From contig OX393551.1 in NCBI GenBank assembly GCA_947650365.1, positions 89,006,697-89,070,696 of the forward strand: a DNA stretch of 64,000 nucleotides, written 5' to 3'. How positions within the stretch are numbered: the stretch's first letter is position 1; each line of letters starts with the position of its first letter. This document shows positions 10,455-21,573 of this stretch, one piece after another. Both the position numbers and the translations under genes were made by a program. Under the pieces are notes generated by a model, which was given only the letters and a program-made list of their open reading frames with translations, was not told the DNA's origin and did no database searches. The stretch comes from Chamaelirium japonicum. Its lineage: Eukaryota; Streptophyta; Magnoliopsida; Liliales; Melanthiaceae.

Positions 10455-10832
10455 TGTGTGTACCAAGATGATCCGACCTGAGAGTGGCCGTCAATTTCGT
10501 CGCGGGACGGCCACACACTTCGTCGCGGCCCGGCCGCGCGCTTTGCGTTCCGAGGAGACAAGCAGCCCACGAAGGTACCGGGGCCGTCAAGCTCGTCGCA
10601 GGTCAACTGCGCATAAAATAGAGAAAGGAGGAGCACCCCTCCTTTTCGCTGGGGGTCGGCCGCGCACGAAGAGAAGAAAAGGGGGGACTGCCCCTCCATT
10701 TGGCTGGAGGTCGGCCGCGCACGAAGAGGTAAAGGGGGGAGTCCCCCCCCCCCCCCCCCCCCCTTCCTGATGGTCGGCCGTGCGGGAAAAAGGAGAGAGA
10801 GGGGGAGAGTACCCCCCTGGTGGTCGACCATG
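10455..10832 (+). repeat. truncated 5' LTR
   Basis: About 378 bp align as a direct repeat to the start of the 3' LTR (12152 onward), sharing gatgatccgacc, gagagtggccgtcaatt and the G-rich ggtcggccgcgc units. Similarity stops near 10832. The rest of the roughly 1.2-kb LTR and the primer-binding site are missing. A 23-nt C run lies at about 10744-10766. Confidence 0.75.
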
Positions 10833-10839
10833 CGCCACC

Positions 10840-11815
10840 GGTAACAGTTGTTCGACTACCATCACCCGCAGCCGCGATAGGTCTCGTGCAGCACCTGAGG
10901 ATCACACAAAACTTAGACGTTGCAGTGTTGGGATTGTATAATCTAACAGAGCTGACACACCTATCAGGAAGTTCCATAGAAGGAGCAGATTGCTCCCCTG
11001 TTCCACTAGTCGCTGCAAGCGGGCTGACGTGATCTGCTGGCTGTTTTTCTTTTTTAGGAGTAGATCCGGAATTATGAGCTCTGACCAGCGGGAGTTTTTG
11101 GAACAGCTGCCTCCAATCGTTGTCATCTTTAGTGACCCTCTTGATCAGCACATCCATATCTTCCTCAACAGAGTCAGGGCACTTGAGTTGCCCAGAGAGG
11201 TAGTAGTCTTCAATGGTGTAGGCAAGGTAGGAAACAGTCCCAGGGACCTTGTAATGGCCCCTCCACGGTTCCCCGACCATAAGTGGGCACTCCTTCCAAC
11301 CCCTGACGGAGTCAGACAAACCTCCAATAGGAGGGTGGCTATCGATGCGAGCCTGCAGGCTGAAGTAGGAATACACGGAGCCGACGGTTACCTTGTAGTC
11401 CTTGATGAAGTACTTCTTGAGAAGATAGGCTACGCAGAGCTATTACCCCGCTATCTCCTCTATTGCTTCTACGCAACGAAGTATTCTCCATCCGTTGCCT
11501 GCAACCTGGCCAGGAGACACCCTCATGCTCTCCAATAGTCAACCGGAGAAGCTCGCTAATGGAAGCCTCAAGCCACACCACAATTGCCCCAAAGTAACAA
11601 TTATGCGATCGTCTGAAGGTCCAAGGGATCAGTTGCAAAGGAGAGAGAAATGTCAGCGGGAATGTTGTATGCCATCCGAATGTCTTCCAGCAGGGGGAAA
11701 TTCTTGGGAACCGAGAACCACCCGAAAGACATTGTTGATGAAGGAGCGGCAACCCGACACATCGAGACACGTAGTTGATTGCGAGCGGCTGACAGTAAGC
11801 AGCAACATAACGCAC
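10840..11815 (-). pseudogene. antisense Transposase_28-like ORF of the LTR element
   Basis: On the minus strand, from about 11740 down, the reading includes MSFGWFSVPKNFPLLEDI, then GAIVVWLEASISELLRLTI, a VSPGQLQ-like segment, and after a frameshift YFSLQARIDS, GWKECPLMVGEPWRGHYKVP and WRQLFQKLPLV. This order (hydrophobic N-terminal helices, PGQL motif, then the W-rich part) fits the family annotated as 'putative gypsy type transposon' (Pfam PF04195, Transposase_28), which is known from plant gypsy antisense ORFs. Frameshifts near 11540 and 11370 and several stops make it a pseudogene. Its biochemical role is not known for the family. A similar ORF occurs at 55.9-58.6 kb in an equivalent position. 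Confidence 0.62.
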
Positions 11816-11915
11816 GGTCGACCCATGTAACGCGCGGCCGACCCAAACACGCCCAACCAGCAGAAGGGAAGAAGAGGAAGACTTGAAACAAAAGTGAAAA
11901 TATGAGCCCTCTAGG

Positions 11916-11928
11916 CTCTATATATAGA
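11916..11928 (-). promoter_or_regulatory. TATA-like box upstream of the antisense ORF
   Basis: A ctatatatag palindrome lies about 180 bp upstream of the proposed start of the antisense reading frame, followed on the minus strand by a pyrimidine-rich leader. Position and sequence fit a core promoter independent of the LTR. This is inference only. Confidence 0.4.
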
Positions 11929-12151
11929 AAAAGCTTGGAGCCTTGGGGATCGGTTGAAATCCCGAAAAAGGTGGGAAGCTGGGTGGTGCCATGTAGGGAC
12001 GCCATGTGGTGCAAAACTGGGGAAAGACCGGTCTAATATTTGGAACTCCAGCAATAATGAAGCTGGGAATTAGAACCATCATGGCATGCAAACCGAGACA
12101 GAAGGGTCATGATCAGTCAGAGCCAGAAGCCGACCGATCAGGAGGGGGTAT

Positions 12152-13373
12152 TGGGTGTACCTGGATGATCCGACCGGAGAGTGGCCGTCAATTTTGTCTC
12201 GGACCGGTCGCATATTTCGTCGTGGATCGGTCGCGCGCTTCGCGTCCCGAGGAGACAAGCAGCCCACGAAGGTATCGGGGTCGTCAATATCATCTCGGGT
12301 CGGCCGCGCTTAAAAGAGAGAAGGGAGGAGCGCCCCTCCTTTTCGCTTGGGGTCGGCCGCACACGAAGAGAAGAAAGGGAGGACTGCCCGTCCATTTGGC
12401 TGGAGGTCGGTCGTGTGCAAAGAGAAAAAGGGAGGAGTCCCCCCCCCCCTCTGATGGTCGACCGCACGTGCGAAAGGAGAGAGGGGGGGAGTACCCCCCT
12501 GGTTGTCGATCGCGCACGAAAGGAGAGAGAGGGGGGAGTGCCCCCCATGGTGGTCGGCCGCGCGCGAAAGGAGAGAGGGGGGAGTGCCCCCCTGGTGGTC
12601 GGCCGCGTGTGAAAGGAGAGAGGGGGGGGGGGGGGGGGGGAGTGCCCCCCCTGGTGGTCGACCGCGCGCGAAAGGAGAGTGGGGGGGGGGAGTGCCCCCC
12701 TAGTGGTCGGCCGCTCACGAAAGGAGAGTGAGGGGGGAAGCGCCCCCCCTTCTGGAGGTCGGCCACACATGAAGGAGTGGCTCAGGGGACATCGAGTTTC
12801 CCGAAAATCATGCCCCCAAGTCGTGCGACGGTTGAACCCAGGAATCTCGATCGCGCAGTGGTTACGGAAAAGCAGCCCACACTCCCGAGATTCTCGGTTG
12901 ACTGATAAGGCAGGAAACGACCCGGGCCATAAATACAGGGTGCCAATCGCATGACATGTCACCCCCATGCAGCCAGTTGAGCACATTTCGGGAGCATGTC
13001 GTCAATGCCGTCCCACGTGGAGCGCTCCATCTGTCATCCCGGGATACTATAAAAGGAGCCCTACCCCTCAGTGAAAAGGGATCGAATTCTGGAGGAGGTG
13101 CTGTCCAATTCTTCCCTGAGTTTTCAGAGATAGAGAGTGTGAGATTGTAGAGGTCGGTAATTTGGGTGACCGGTCCTCTCAGGGTGTAACTGGGTCAGGG
13201 TGAGAGATTGTAACCGAATTGCTGTTTTAGTGCATTCTCGCCCCGTCCTGTGGTTTTTTCCCCTTGGACGTTGAGAAGGGGTTTTTCCACATAAACTCGG
13301 TCCTCTTCATTCTTTGGTGTGTTAGATTGTGCATTCCAAGTGAACTGCCCGATCCAAGAAATAAATCCCCACA
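12152..13373 (+). repeat. 3' LTR with TATA box
   Basis: It starts TGGGTGTACC after a purine tract and ends CCCCACA next to the target duplication. The U3 part carries a GC-rich tandem array (about 12300-12780). A plus-strand TATA box (actataaaagg) lies at about 13046-13056, followed by R/U5-like sequence (gggtttttccacataaac near 13280). Confidence 0.72.
12300..12780 (+). repeat. G-rich tandem repeats of about 55-60 bp in the LTR
   Basis: Seven to eight degenerate units each contain ggtcggccgcgcgcgaaag, a GA-rich run, and a ggggggagtgcccccc hairpin-like core. G and C homopolymers vary from 5 to 18 nt between units. Fewer units are present in the 5' LTR copy, so the number changed after insertion or by deletion. 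The G and C runs can pair or form quadruplexes. Confidence 0.75.
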
Positions 13374-13435
13374 TAAACTACAAGGGGATAAGTATTTTTG
13401 ACCTAAACTTCAAGGGGTCAAAGTGTAATTTATCC

Positions 13436-14197
13436 TTTTTTTATTTTTAACACTCGTCATTTGGGAGTCACACACAATAAACATTATGCACCTCACTCAA
13501 AGGGATGTAAGACGGGCCAGATCGGGGTGGGCCAGCCTGGCCCGCTAGAGTAACGGCCGGACCAACTATGGAGAGGTCCAAATTGCCTTTGAACAACTTT
13601 TCGGGCCAGGATGGGCTGTCGGTCAAAGACGGTCAACCATTTCCAGGCGTGGCTCAGGCCGGGCGGGTCCAGTCAGGAATTTTCCATATACAAGGCAATA
13701 TAAAAAAGATTTTTCTGCATATAGCCTTCTGCAATTTAGGCTAATTTCATATTAACACCTAGCAACCCCTAAAAAGTAGGTTACTTGTGCAAATAAATCC
13801 CTTAGGCTAACTAACTTCTGTTTGTGGAGGGGTGGATATTTCAGATATATTTATGATTGGATTGGTATATATTTTCATATGATGGATTTATTGGGGCGAT
13901 CCATTTTACACTTGTTTATGATTGGAGAATCAAACAAACAACCCTAAATTAGGCAAATGGAAAGCAGATGAGATTGGGCTAACTATGCATTTGAGGGTAA
14001 AATGGTCATTTGAGATCTCACGTTAAGGATATACCGTGGCTGAAGTCCATTTGTTAATTATGGGTGAAGGCGGAAAGAAGGGGATCCCTCGGATACCCTA
14101 CAAGAAGGTGACGATCCATTTGCCGGATTGTTGATGCTGTCGATGATCTTCTGAGTGCCTTTGGTGTTGTTTTCCATGGTTTTATTTTGTTTTGATT
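13436..14197. other. stretch with no recognisable gene
   Basis: Around 13520-13680 is a GC-rich block with repeated ggcc/gggcc strings that may be a degenerate hAT-type MITE; I could not find paired ends. About 13700-14050 is AT-rich. From about 14040 the sequence may be LINE 5' leader. No ORF resembling LINE ORF1 was found, so the LINE is probably 5'-truncated. Confidence 0.4.
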
Positions 14198-16292
14198 ATG
14201 TCTTTTATCTTTTGGAATTGCAGAGGCACTAGGCGATTGGCCTGCGTCTTCCATTGTAAGAGACTCATTCGTCAGTATGACCCTGAGGTTCTTATTTTGT
14301 TTGAAACTCATGTGGGCCAAGCATCGGCTAGCTGGGTTTCACAGAGAATTGGGCCTGGTTAGCAATTTTTTTTGTTGAATCGGTTGGCAGATCAGGTGGT
14401 ATCCTAGCTTTCTGCTGGGGGCCCTTGTGGGAGACTACCTTTCTTTCCTTCAATCGGCAATTGGTGGTTGAAATCCTTTCTAACCGACAGTACTCATAGT
14501 GTCTTGTTGGAATATATGCCAGTACAGACTACCGAGAGCACCGGCTGGTTTGGAATTCCATCACTCAACTCCAGTCCCTTGGTCTACCCCTCATTATTTG
14601 TGGTGATTTCAATACCATTTATGATGCTACTGATAAACATGAAGGATCAGCTTTCTCTGTAGATCCCGCTGTGGAGGAATTTCGTCAGCCCATAGCTTCA
14701 AATGGCTCGCTGGATATGGAATTCTCAAGGGCGGCTTATACCTGGTGTAACAACCAATCCCCGGCTACCCGTATATTTGAGCGCCTGGACCAAGGGTTTT
14801 GAAATTTAAGGTGGGCTGGCTTTTTCCCTGATGCTAATATCCTTCATCTTCATAGGATTGTTTCAGATCACTGCCCTCTTCTCCTTACCTTAAACCCTCC
14901 TTTACTCTGCGCCTCTAAACCGTTCCGATTTCAAAACTTTTGGTTAGAGCACCCGGACTGGAATAACTTCTTTTGAAATTCTTGTTGGCGGTCTGTGCCT
15001 TCATCCAATCCTTCGGCCCGCCTAGGTGAAAATCTGGTAGCTTTGCGAGCCGCCATAAGATCTTGGAATAATAATCGTGTTGGTAATCTTGAGATGCAAA
15101 TAGAATCCTTAAGCTCTCAGAAACAGTTTTGGCATAATCGTGCAGTCTCCATCTCCTTGAGCGACACTGAAGTGGCTACTCTACGGACTTTACAACTTAA
15201 TCTCTCGTACCTTCTTCACCTCCAAGAGATCAAATGGTGCTAGAAAGCCCGTATCCAATGGCTCCAAGCGGGAGACTCGAACACCAAATTTTTCCATATG
15301 AGCACCTTAGTTCATCGGAAAACAAATAGGATTCTTTTCATTGATGATGAACTTGGGGTCCGTCATCTAACAGGGAAGAGATTGGGGAAGTCTTCATACA
15401 GCATTTCAAATCTAAATGGTCTTCCCCCACTCTTCCAGGGCCGAATGATCTCCTTGATACGTTACCGTCTATCGTGACAGCTTCCGATAATCGTAGTCTC
15501 ATTAGGCCTATCACATGGGAGGAGATTCGCCATACAATGTTCTCCCTATCACGTAACAAAGCTCCTGGGCTTGAAGGCTACTCTGTGGAATCCTTCACCT
15601 CGAATTGGGAGGTGCTAGAAATAGATGTCTGCTTTGCCATTGAGGCCTTTTTTTCAAACCGGGAGAATGTCCGCCTGTTGGAAGAGTACGTATGTTACTC
15701 TCATCCCCAAAGTGACTGAGACCTGTAGGCCGAAACACTTCCGATCCATTAGTCTGTGCACGGTGCTCTATAAAATCATTTCCAAAATTCTGATGAATAG
15801 GCTTAAGCCTCTCCTCGGGAGAATAGTGTCCCCGGAGCAAAGTGCATTTATCCAGGGACGTAATATTTCGGACAATATCTTGTTGGCTCAAGAAGCCCTT
15901 CATTCTATGAAAATTGATGCCTGTGATAACGATTTAATGGCCCTTAAATTACATATGGCTAATACGTACGATCGGATGCAATGGGATTTCCTATATCGGG
16001 TTTTGGAAAAGTTTGGGGTTCATCAGACCTGGGTTCATTTGATTAAAGGCTACATAGAAAACCCCTCATTCTCCATATTGCTTAATGGCTCCCCCACCAC
16101 TTGGTTCCTCTCGTGGCCTCCGACAAGGAAACCCTCTTGCGCACTATCTTTTCATTTTGGGGGCTGATGTTCTAGTTAGGAACATTAATGATCATATCCG
16201 ACGTGGTATTTGGAGGGGCATTCGGTCCTCCCCCATGGCCAGATCTATCAGTTTGCTCTCTTATGTGGACGACAGCCTAATTTTCACCAAGC
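14198..16292 (+). pseudogene. LINE ORF2, endonuclease and reverse transcriptase part
   Basis: It starts with an endonuclease-type motif SFIFWNCRGTRR (from ATG 14198), continues with LVLILFETHVG-like and GDFNTIYDATDKHEG (near 14605-14650), and has the SDHCPLLL motif near 14865. All are typical of the APE-type endonuclease of plant L1 elements. Reverse transcriptase follows: TLIPKVTETCRPKHFRSISL near 15700, QSAFIQGRNISDNILLAQE near 15835, a GLRQGNPL motif near 16115, and catalytic YVDD at 16262-16273. The frame is broken several times (for example the stops at 14359, 14801 and 15241 and a shift near 15640). It would nick target DNA and copy the LINE RNA there. The CACTA insertion follows the YVDD by about 23 bp. 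Confidence 0.88.
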
Positions 16293-16295
16293 TAC
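16293..16295. repeat. CACTA target duplication, left copy (tac)
   Basis: Three-bp tac directly before the CACTA terminus, matched by tac at 29047-29049. A 3-bp duplication is diagnostic of CACTA insertion. Confidence 0.85.
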
Positions 16296-16755
16296 CACTA
16301 CAAAAAAAACAGTTATTACCGACGGACAATATCCGTCGGTAATATTAATTTTTCGTCGGTAATATTTTATAGCGATGGAAGAAATTTCCGTCGCTGGCTG
16401 TCGGGAAAAAAGGTGTCGGGAAAAATATGCGACGGACTAAATATTACCGTCGGTAATAATAATTAATGCCGACGGTAATATTAAAGCCGTCGGTAATATT
16501 TAAACAATTAAAAATATATATAATATATTATTGCCGACGGAAGATAATATCCGTCGGTAATATATAAACATTTTACCGACGGGTAAGATAGTTGCCGTCG
16601 GTAATAATATATATATTACCGACGGATATAAATCTTCCTGTCGGTAATAATATATATATTACCGACGGATATTATCTTCCGTCGGTAAATTATTAATAAT
16701 TTTTAAAAAAAATAAAAACTTTATTACCGACGGAATAATTAATTTTCGTCGGTAA
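16296..16755. repeat. CACTA subterminal repeats, 3' end
   Basis: At least fifteen copies of an about 9-10-bp unit ttaccgacgg or its complement occur, often paired as hairpins (for example taccgacggatat...atatccgtcggta). In En/Spm such subterminal motifs are the binding sites of the TNPA-type protein, so these are candidate binding sites. Confidence 0.8.
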
Positions 16756-16789
16756 TAAGTATATATTTTTTTTAATAAATTTACCTAAA

Positions 16790-17165
16790 TAATGCTATTT
16801 AATTCCTGTCATTTACAACAATACCACAATATATTACCACAATTTATCAAATATTACCACAATTTATAAAATATTACCGCAAATTATCAAATATTACCTA
16901 AATTGATAAAATATTACAGCAAATTATCAAATATTACCACAATACCCGATAATTATAACAATTAATACCCGATAATTATAGACAAGAACCAAAAATAACC
17001 ACATATTACAAAATAATATTTACACAATCCAAAACTGAGAGATGATACATGCCCTATCTCAACCACCCCACGCGGCCTGCCACCAACGCTGGTGCTCTCA
17101 TCGATCCCTGACACCGCCCTGCTCCTGCAATTAACATGTATTTGTTAAAAAAATGGTTTATATCT
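16790..17165. repeat. AT-rich short repeats and a possible terminal exon
   Basis: At 16800-16950 a 20-25-bp unit, aatttatcaaatattaccac, recurs about six times with changes. Around 17060-17130 is a GC-richer island. On the minus strand it is preceded by a pyrimidine/AT tract and ttgcag, an acceptor-like site, giving an open start EQGGVRDR then stop. This could be a 3' terminal exon of the TNPA-like transcript, with the 181-bp array lying in the intron. Speculative. Confidence 0.4.
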
Positions 17166-20100
17166 ATAACTGAGTCTAAGCGTTAAAAAATCATAAGTTA
17201 GCTTGTTTCGGCTTTGAAATAGGTTTGGATTCGATCGGATCGGCATCCGATAATTCGAACTTTGAATTATTCCATATTTCAGACTTGCGAGCGAGTTCTA
17301 ATTGGATATTTGACCAATTTACGATCCGATTCACCGATTTTGAGTCTAAGTGTTGGAAAATCATAAGTTTACGTGTTTTGGATTTGAAATAGGTTTGGAT
17401 TCGATCGGATCGTTATCGGATCGGCATCCGATAATTCGTACTTGGAATTATTCCGTATTTCGGACTTGCGAGCGAGTTCTAATTGGATATTTGAACAATT
17501 TACGCTCCGATTCACCGATTTAGAGTCTAAGTATTGGAAAATCATAAATTAGCGTGTTTCGGATTTGAAATAGGTTTGGATTCGATCGGATCGTCATCGG
17601 ATCGATATCCGATAATTCGTACTTGGAATTATTCCATATTTCGGACTTGCGAGCGAGTTCTAATTAGATATTTGAACAATTTACGCTCCGATTCATCGAT
17701 TTAGAGTCTAAGTGTTGGAAAATCATAAGTTAGTGTGTTTCGGATTTAAAATAGGTTTGGATTCGATCGGATCGTTATCGGATCGGTATCCGATAATTCG
17801 TACTTGGAATTATTCCGTATTTTGGACTTGCGAGCGAGTTCTAATTGGATATTTGAACAATTTACGCTCCGATTCACCGATTTAGAGTCTAAGTGTTGGA
17901 AAATCATAAGTTAGCGTGTTTCGGATTTGAAATAGGTTTGGATTCGATCGGATCGTCATCGGATCGGCATCCGATAATTCGAACTTTGAATTATTTCGTA
18001 TTCCGAACTTACGAGCGAGTTTTAATTGGATATTTGACCAATTTACGATCCGATTCACCGATTTAGAGTCTAAGTGTTGGAAAATCATAAGTTAGCGTGT
18101 TTCGAATTTGAAATAGGTTTGGATTCGATCGGATAGTCATCGGATCGGCATCCGATAATTCGTACTTGAAATTATTTCGTATTTCGAACTTGCGAGCGAG
18201 TTCTAATTGGATATTTGATAATTTGCGCTCCGATTCACCGATTTAGAGTCTAAGTGTTGGAAAATCATGAATTAGGGTGTTTCGGATTTGAAATAGGTTT
18301 GGATTCGATCGGATCGTCATCGGATTGGCATTCGATAATTCGTACTTGGAATTATTCCGTATTTCGGACTTGCGAGCGAGTTCTAATTGGATATTTGACC
18401 AATTTACGCTCTGATTCACCGATTTAGAGTCTAAGTGTTGGAAAATCATAACTTAGCGTATTTCGGATTTGAAATAGGTTTGGATTCGATCGGATCGTCA
18501 TCGGATCGGCATCCGATAATTCGTTCTTGGAATTATTCTGTATTTCGAACTTCCGAGCGAGTTCTAATTGGATATTTGAACAATGTACGCTCCGATTCAC
18601 CGATTTAGAGTCTAAGTGTAGGAAAATCATAAGTTAGCGTGTTTCGGATTTGAAATAGGTTTGGATTCGATCGGATCATCATCGGATCGGCATCCGATAA
18701 TTCGTACTTGGAATTATTCCGTATTTCGGACTTGCGAGCAAGCTCTAATTGGATATTTGACCAATTTATGATCCGATTCACCGATTTAGAGTCTACGTGT
18801 TGAAAAATCATAAGTTAGCGTGTTTCGGATTTGAAATAAGTTTGGATTCGATCGGATCGTCATCGGATCGGCATCCGATAATTCGTACTTTGAATTATTC
18901 TGTATTTCGGACTTGCGAGCGAGTTCTAATTGGATATTTGAACAATTTACGCTACGATTCACCGATTTAGAGTCTAAGTGTTGGAAAATCATAAGTTAGC
19001 GTGTTTCGAATTTGAAATAGGTTTGGATTCGATCGGATCGTCATCGGATCATCATCCGATAATTCAAAGTTGGAATTATTCCATATTTCGGACTTGCGAG
19101 CGAGTTCTAATTGGATATTTGACTAATTTACGATCCGATTCACCGATTTAGAGTCTAAGTGTTGGAAAATCATAAGTTAGCGTGTTTCGGATTTGAAATA
19201 GGTTTGGATTCGATCGGATCGTCATCGGATCGGCATCCGATAATTCGAAGTTGGAATTATTCCGTATTTCGGACTTGCGAGCGAATTCTAATTGGATATT
19301 TGACCAATTTACTATCCGATTCACCGATTTAGAGTCTAACTGTTGGAAAATCATAAGTTAGCGTGTTTCGGATTTCAAATAGGTTTGGATTCGATCGGAT
19401 CGTCATCGGATCGGCATCCGATAATTCGTACTTGGAATTATTCCATATTTCAGACTTGCAAGCGAGTTCTAATTAGATATTTGAACAATTTACGCTATGA
19501 TTCACCGATTTAGAGTTTAAGTGTTGGAAAATCATAAGTTAGCGTGTTTCGGATTTGAAATAGGTTTGGATTCGATCGGATCGTTATCGGATCGGTATCC
19601 GATAATTCGAAGTTGGAATTATTCCGTATTTTGGACTTGTGAGCGAGTTCTAATTGGATATTTGACCAATTTACGATCCGATTCACCGATTTAGAGTCTA
19701 AGTGTTGGAAAATCATAAGTTAGCGTGTTTCGGATTTGAAATAGGTTTGGATTCGATCGGATCGTCATCGGATCGTCATCCGATAATTCGTACTTGGAAT
19801 TATTCCATATTTCGGACTTGTGAGCGAGTTCTAATTGGATATTTGACCAATTTACGCTCTGATTCACCAATTTAGAGTCTAAGCGTTGGAAAATCATAAG
19901 TTAGCGTGTTTCGGATATGAAATAGGTTTGGATTCGATCGGATCGTCATTGGGTCGTCATCCGATAATTCGAAGTTGGAATTATTCCGTATTTGGGACTT
20001 GCGAGCGAGTTCTAATTGGATATTTGACCAATTTACGCTCCGATTCACCGATTTAGAGTCTAAGTGTTGGAAAATCATAATTTAGCGTGTTTCGGATATG

Positions 20101-21500
20101 AAATAGGTTTGGATTCGATCGGATCAGCATCCGATAATTCGAAGTTGGAATTATTCTGTATTTCGGACTTGCGAGCGAGTTCTAATTGGATATTTGACCA
20201 ATTTACGCTCCGATTCACCGATTTAGAGTCTAAGTGTTGGAAAATCATAAGTTATCGTGTTTCGGATATGAAATAGGTTTGGATTCGATCGGATCGTCAT
20301 CGGATCGGCATCCGATAATTTGAAGTTGGAATTATTCTGTATTTCGGACTTGCGAGCGAGTTCTAATTGGATATTTGACCAATTTATGCTCCGATTCACC
20401 GATTTAAAGTCAAAGTGTTGGAAAATCATAAGTTAGCGTGTTTCGGATTTGAAATAGGTTTGGATTCGATCGGATCGTCATCGGATCGGCATCCGATAAT
20501 TAGAAGTTGGAATTATTCCGTATTTCAGACTTGTGAGTGAGTTCTAATTGGATATTTGACCAATTTACGATCCGATTCACCGATTTAGAGTCTAAGTGTT
20601 GGAAAATCATAAGTTAGCGTGTTTCGGATTTGAAATAGGTTTGGATTCGATCGGATCGTCATCCGATAATTCGTACTTGGAATTATTCCGTATTTCAGAC
20701 TTGCGAGCGAGTTCTAATTGGATATTTGAACAATTTACGCTCCGATTCACCGATTTAGAGTCTAAGTGTTGGAAAATCATAAGTTAGTGTGTTTCGGATT
20801 TGAAATAGGTTTGGATTCTATCGGATCGGCATCCGATAATTCGAACTTAGAATTATTCCGTATTTCGGACTTGCGAGCGAGTTCTAATTGGATATTTAAC
20901 CAATTTACTCTCCGATTCACCGATTTAGAGTCTAAGTGTTGGAAAATCATAAGTTAGTGTGTTTCGGATTTGAAATAGGTTTGGATTCGATCGGATCGTC
21001 ATCGGATCATCATCCGATAATTTGAAGTTGGAATTATTCCGTATTTCGGACTTGCGAGCAAGTTCTAATTGGATATTTGACCAATTTACAATCTGATTCA
21101 CCGATTTAGAGTCTAAGTGTTGGAAAATCATAAGTTAGCGTGTTTCGGATATGAAATAGGTTTGGATTCGATCGAATCGTCATCGGATCGGCATCCGATA
21201 ATTCGTACTTGGAATTATTACGTATTTCGGACTTGCGAGCGAGTTCTAATTGGATATTTGAACAATTTACGCTCCGATTCACCGATTTAGAGTCTAAGTG
21301 TTGGAAAATAATAAGTTAGCGTGTTTCGGATTTGAAATAGGTTTGGATTCGATCGGATCGTCATCGGATCGTCATCCGATAATTCAAACTTGGAATTATT
21401 CCGTATTTCGGACTTGCGAGCAAGTTTTAATTGGATATTTGAATAATTTACGCTCCGATTCACCGATTTAGAATTTAAGTGTTGGAAAATCATAAGTGTG
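17166..21500. repeat. 181-bp tandem repeat array, about 24 copies
   Basis: Monomers repeat every 181 bp, seen for example as the block tttagagtctaagtgttgg at 18241, 18422, 18603 and 18784. Each has a palindrome-rich core (atcggatcggcatccgat), and a few copies lack one or two 10-12-bp core units (for example near 20120). Neighbours are about 90-95% alike by eye. Because 181 is not a multiple of 3, nearly every monomer yields a similar 68-codon minus-strand open frame (DSKSVNRSVNWSNIQLELAR), best seen as a by-product. The array is wholly inside the CACTA element, downstream of its genes. Confidence 0.92.
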
Positions 21501-21573
21501 ATAATATGATCTAAACTCAAATTAGTAAGATTCATATTTTTTACTAATATTATAAAGATTAGTAAGTACCTGA

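Larger units (their letters stand above)
10455..13373 (+). mobile_element. deleted, gypsy-like LTR element retaining only an antisense ORF
   Basis: Bounded by TGTGTGTACC (10455) and AATCCCCACA (13373), with a perfect 5-bp target duplication taaac at 10450-10454 and 13374-13378. The 3' LTR is 12152-13373, preceded by a polypurine tract (aggaggggg near 12140). The 5' LTR is cut off at about 10832. No gag, protease, reverse transcriptase or integrase remains. The internal 1.3 kb carries a Transposase_28-like ORF on the opposite strand. Antisense extra ORFs next to the 3' LTR are a described feature of the Tat lineage of Ty3-gypsy. I infer that this is a Tat-like derivative that lost its sense genes and would need another element's enzymes to move. 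Confidence 0.78.
10258..13435. mobile_element. about 250-bp MITE split by an LTR element
   Basis: The left piece 10258-10454 and the right piece 13379-13435 join into a 250-bp unit with inverted ends of about 60 bp. The left reads ggggtaaattacacttggcc, and the right is its near complement ending gtgtaatttatcc. The join is across a 5-bp duplication, taaac, of the inserted LTR element. Both flanks are T-rich. No coding capacity. Confidence 0.75.

Noticed and set aside
10990..11538. Plus-strand 182-codon frame as gag of the LTR element
   Set aside because: It is the shadow of the minus-strand frame, which has protein-like W/Y/P patterns and similarity to the antisense ORF at 55.8-58.6 kb.
12006..12986. 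Long Gly/Arg/Pro-rich frames on both strands as proteins
   Set aside because: They arise from GC-rich tandem repeats and homopolymers in the LTR; the same stretch is open in several frames.
17166..21500. CRISPR array
   Set aside because: Regular spacing exists, but there are no distinct spacers: the whole 181-bp unit repeats. The context is a plant transposon.
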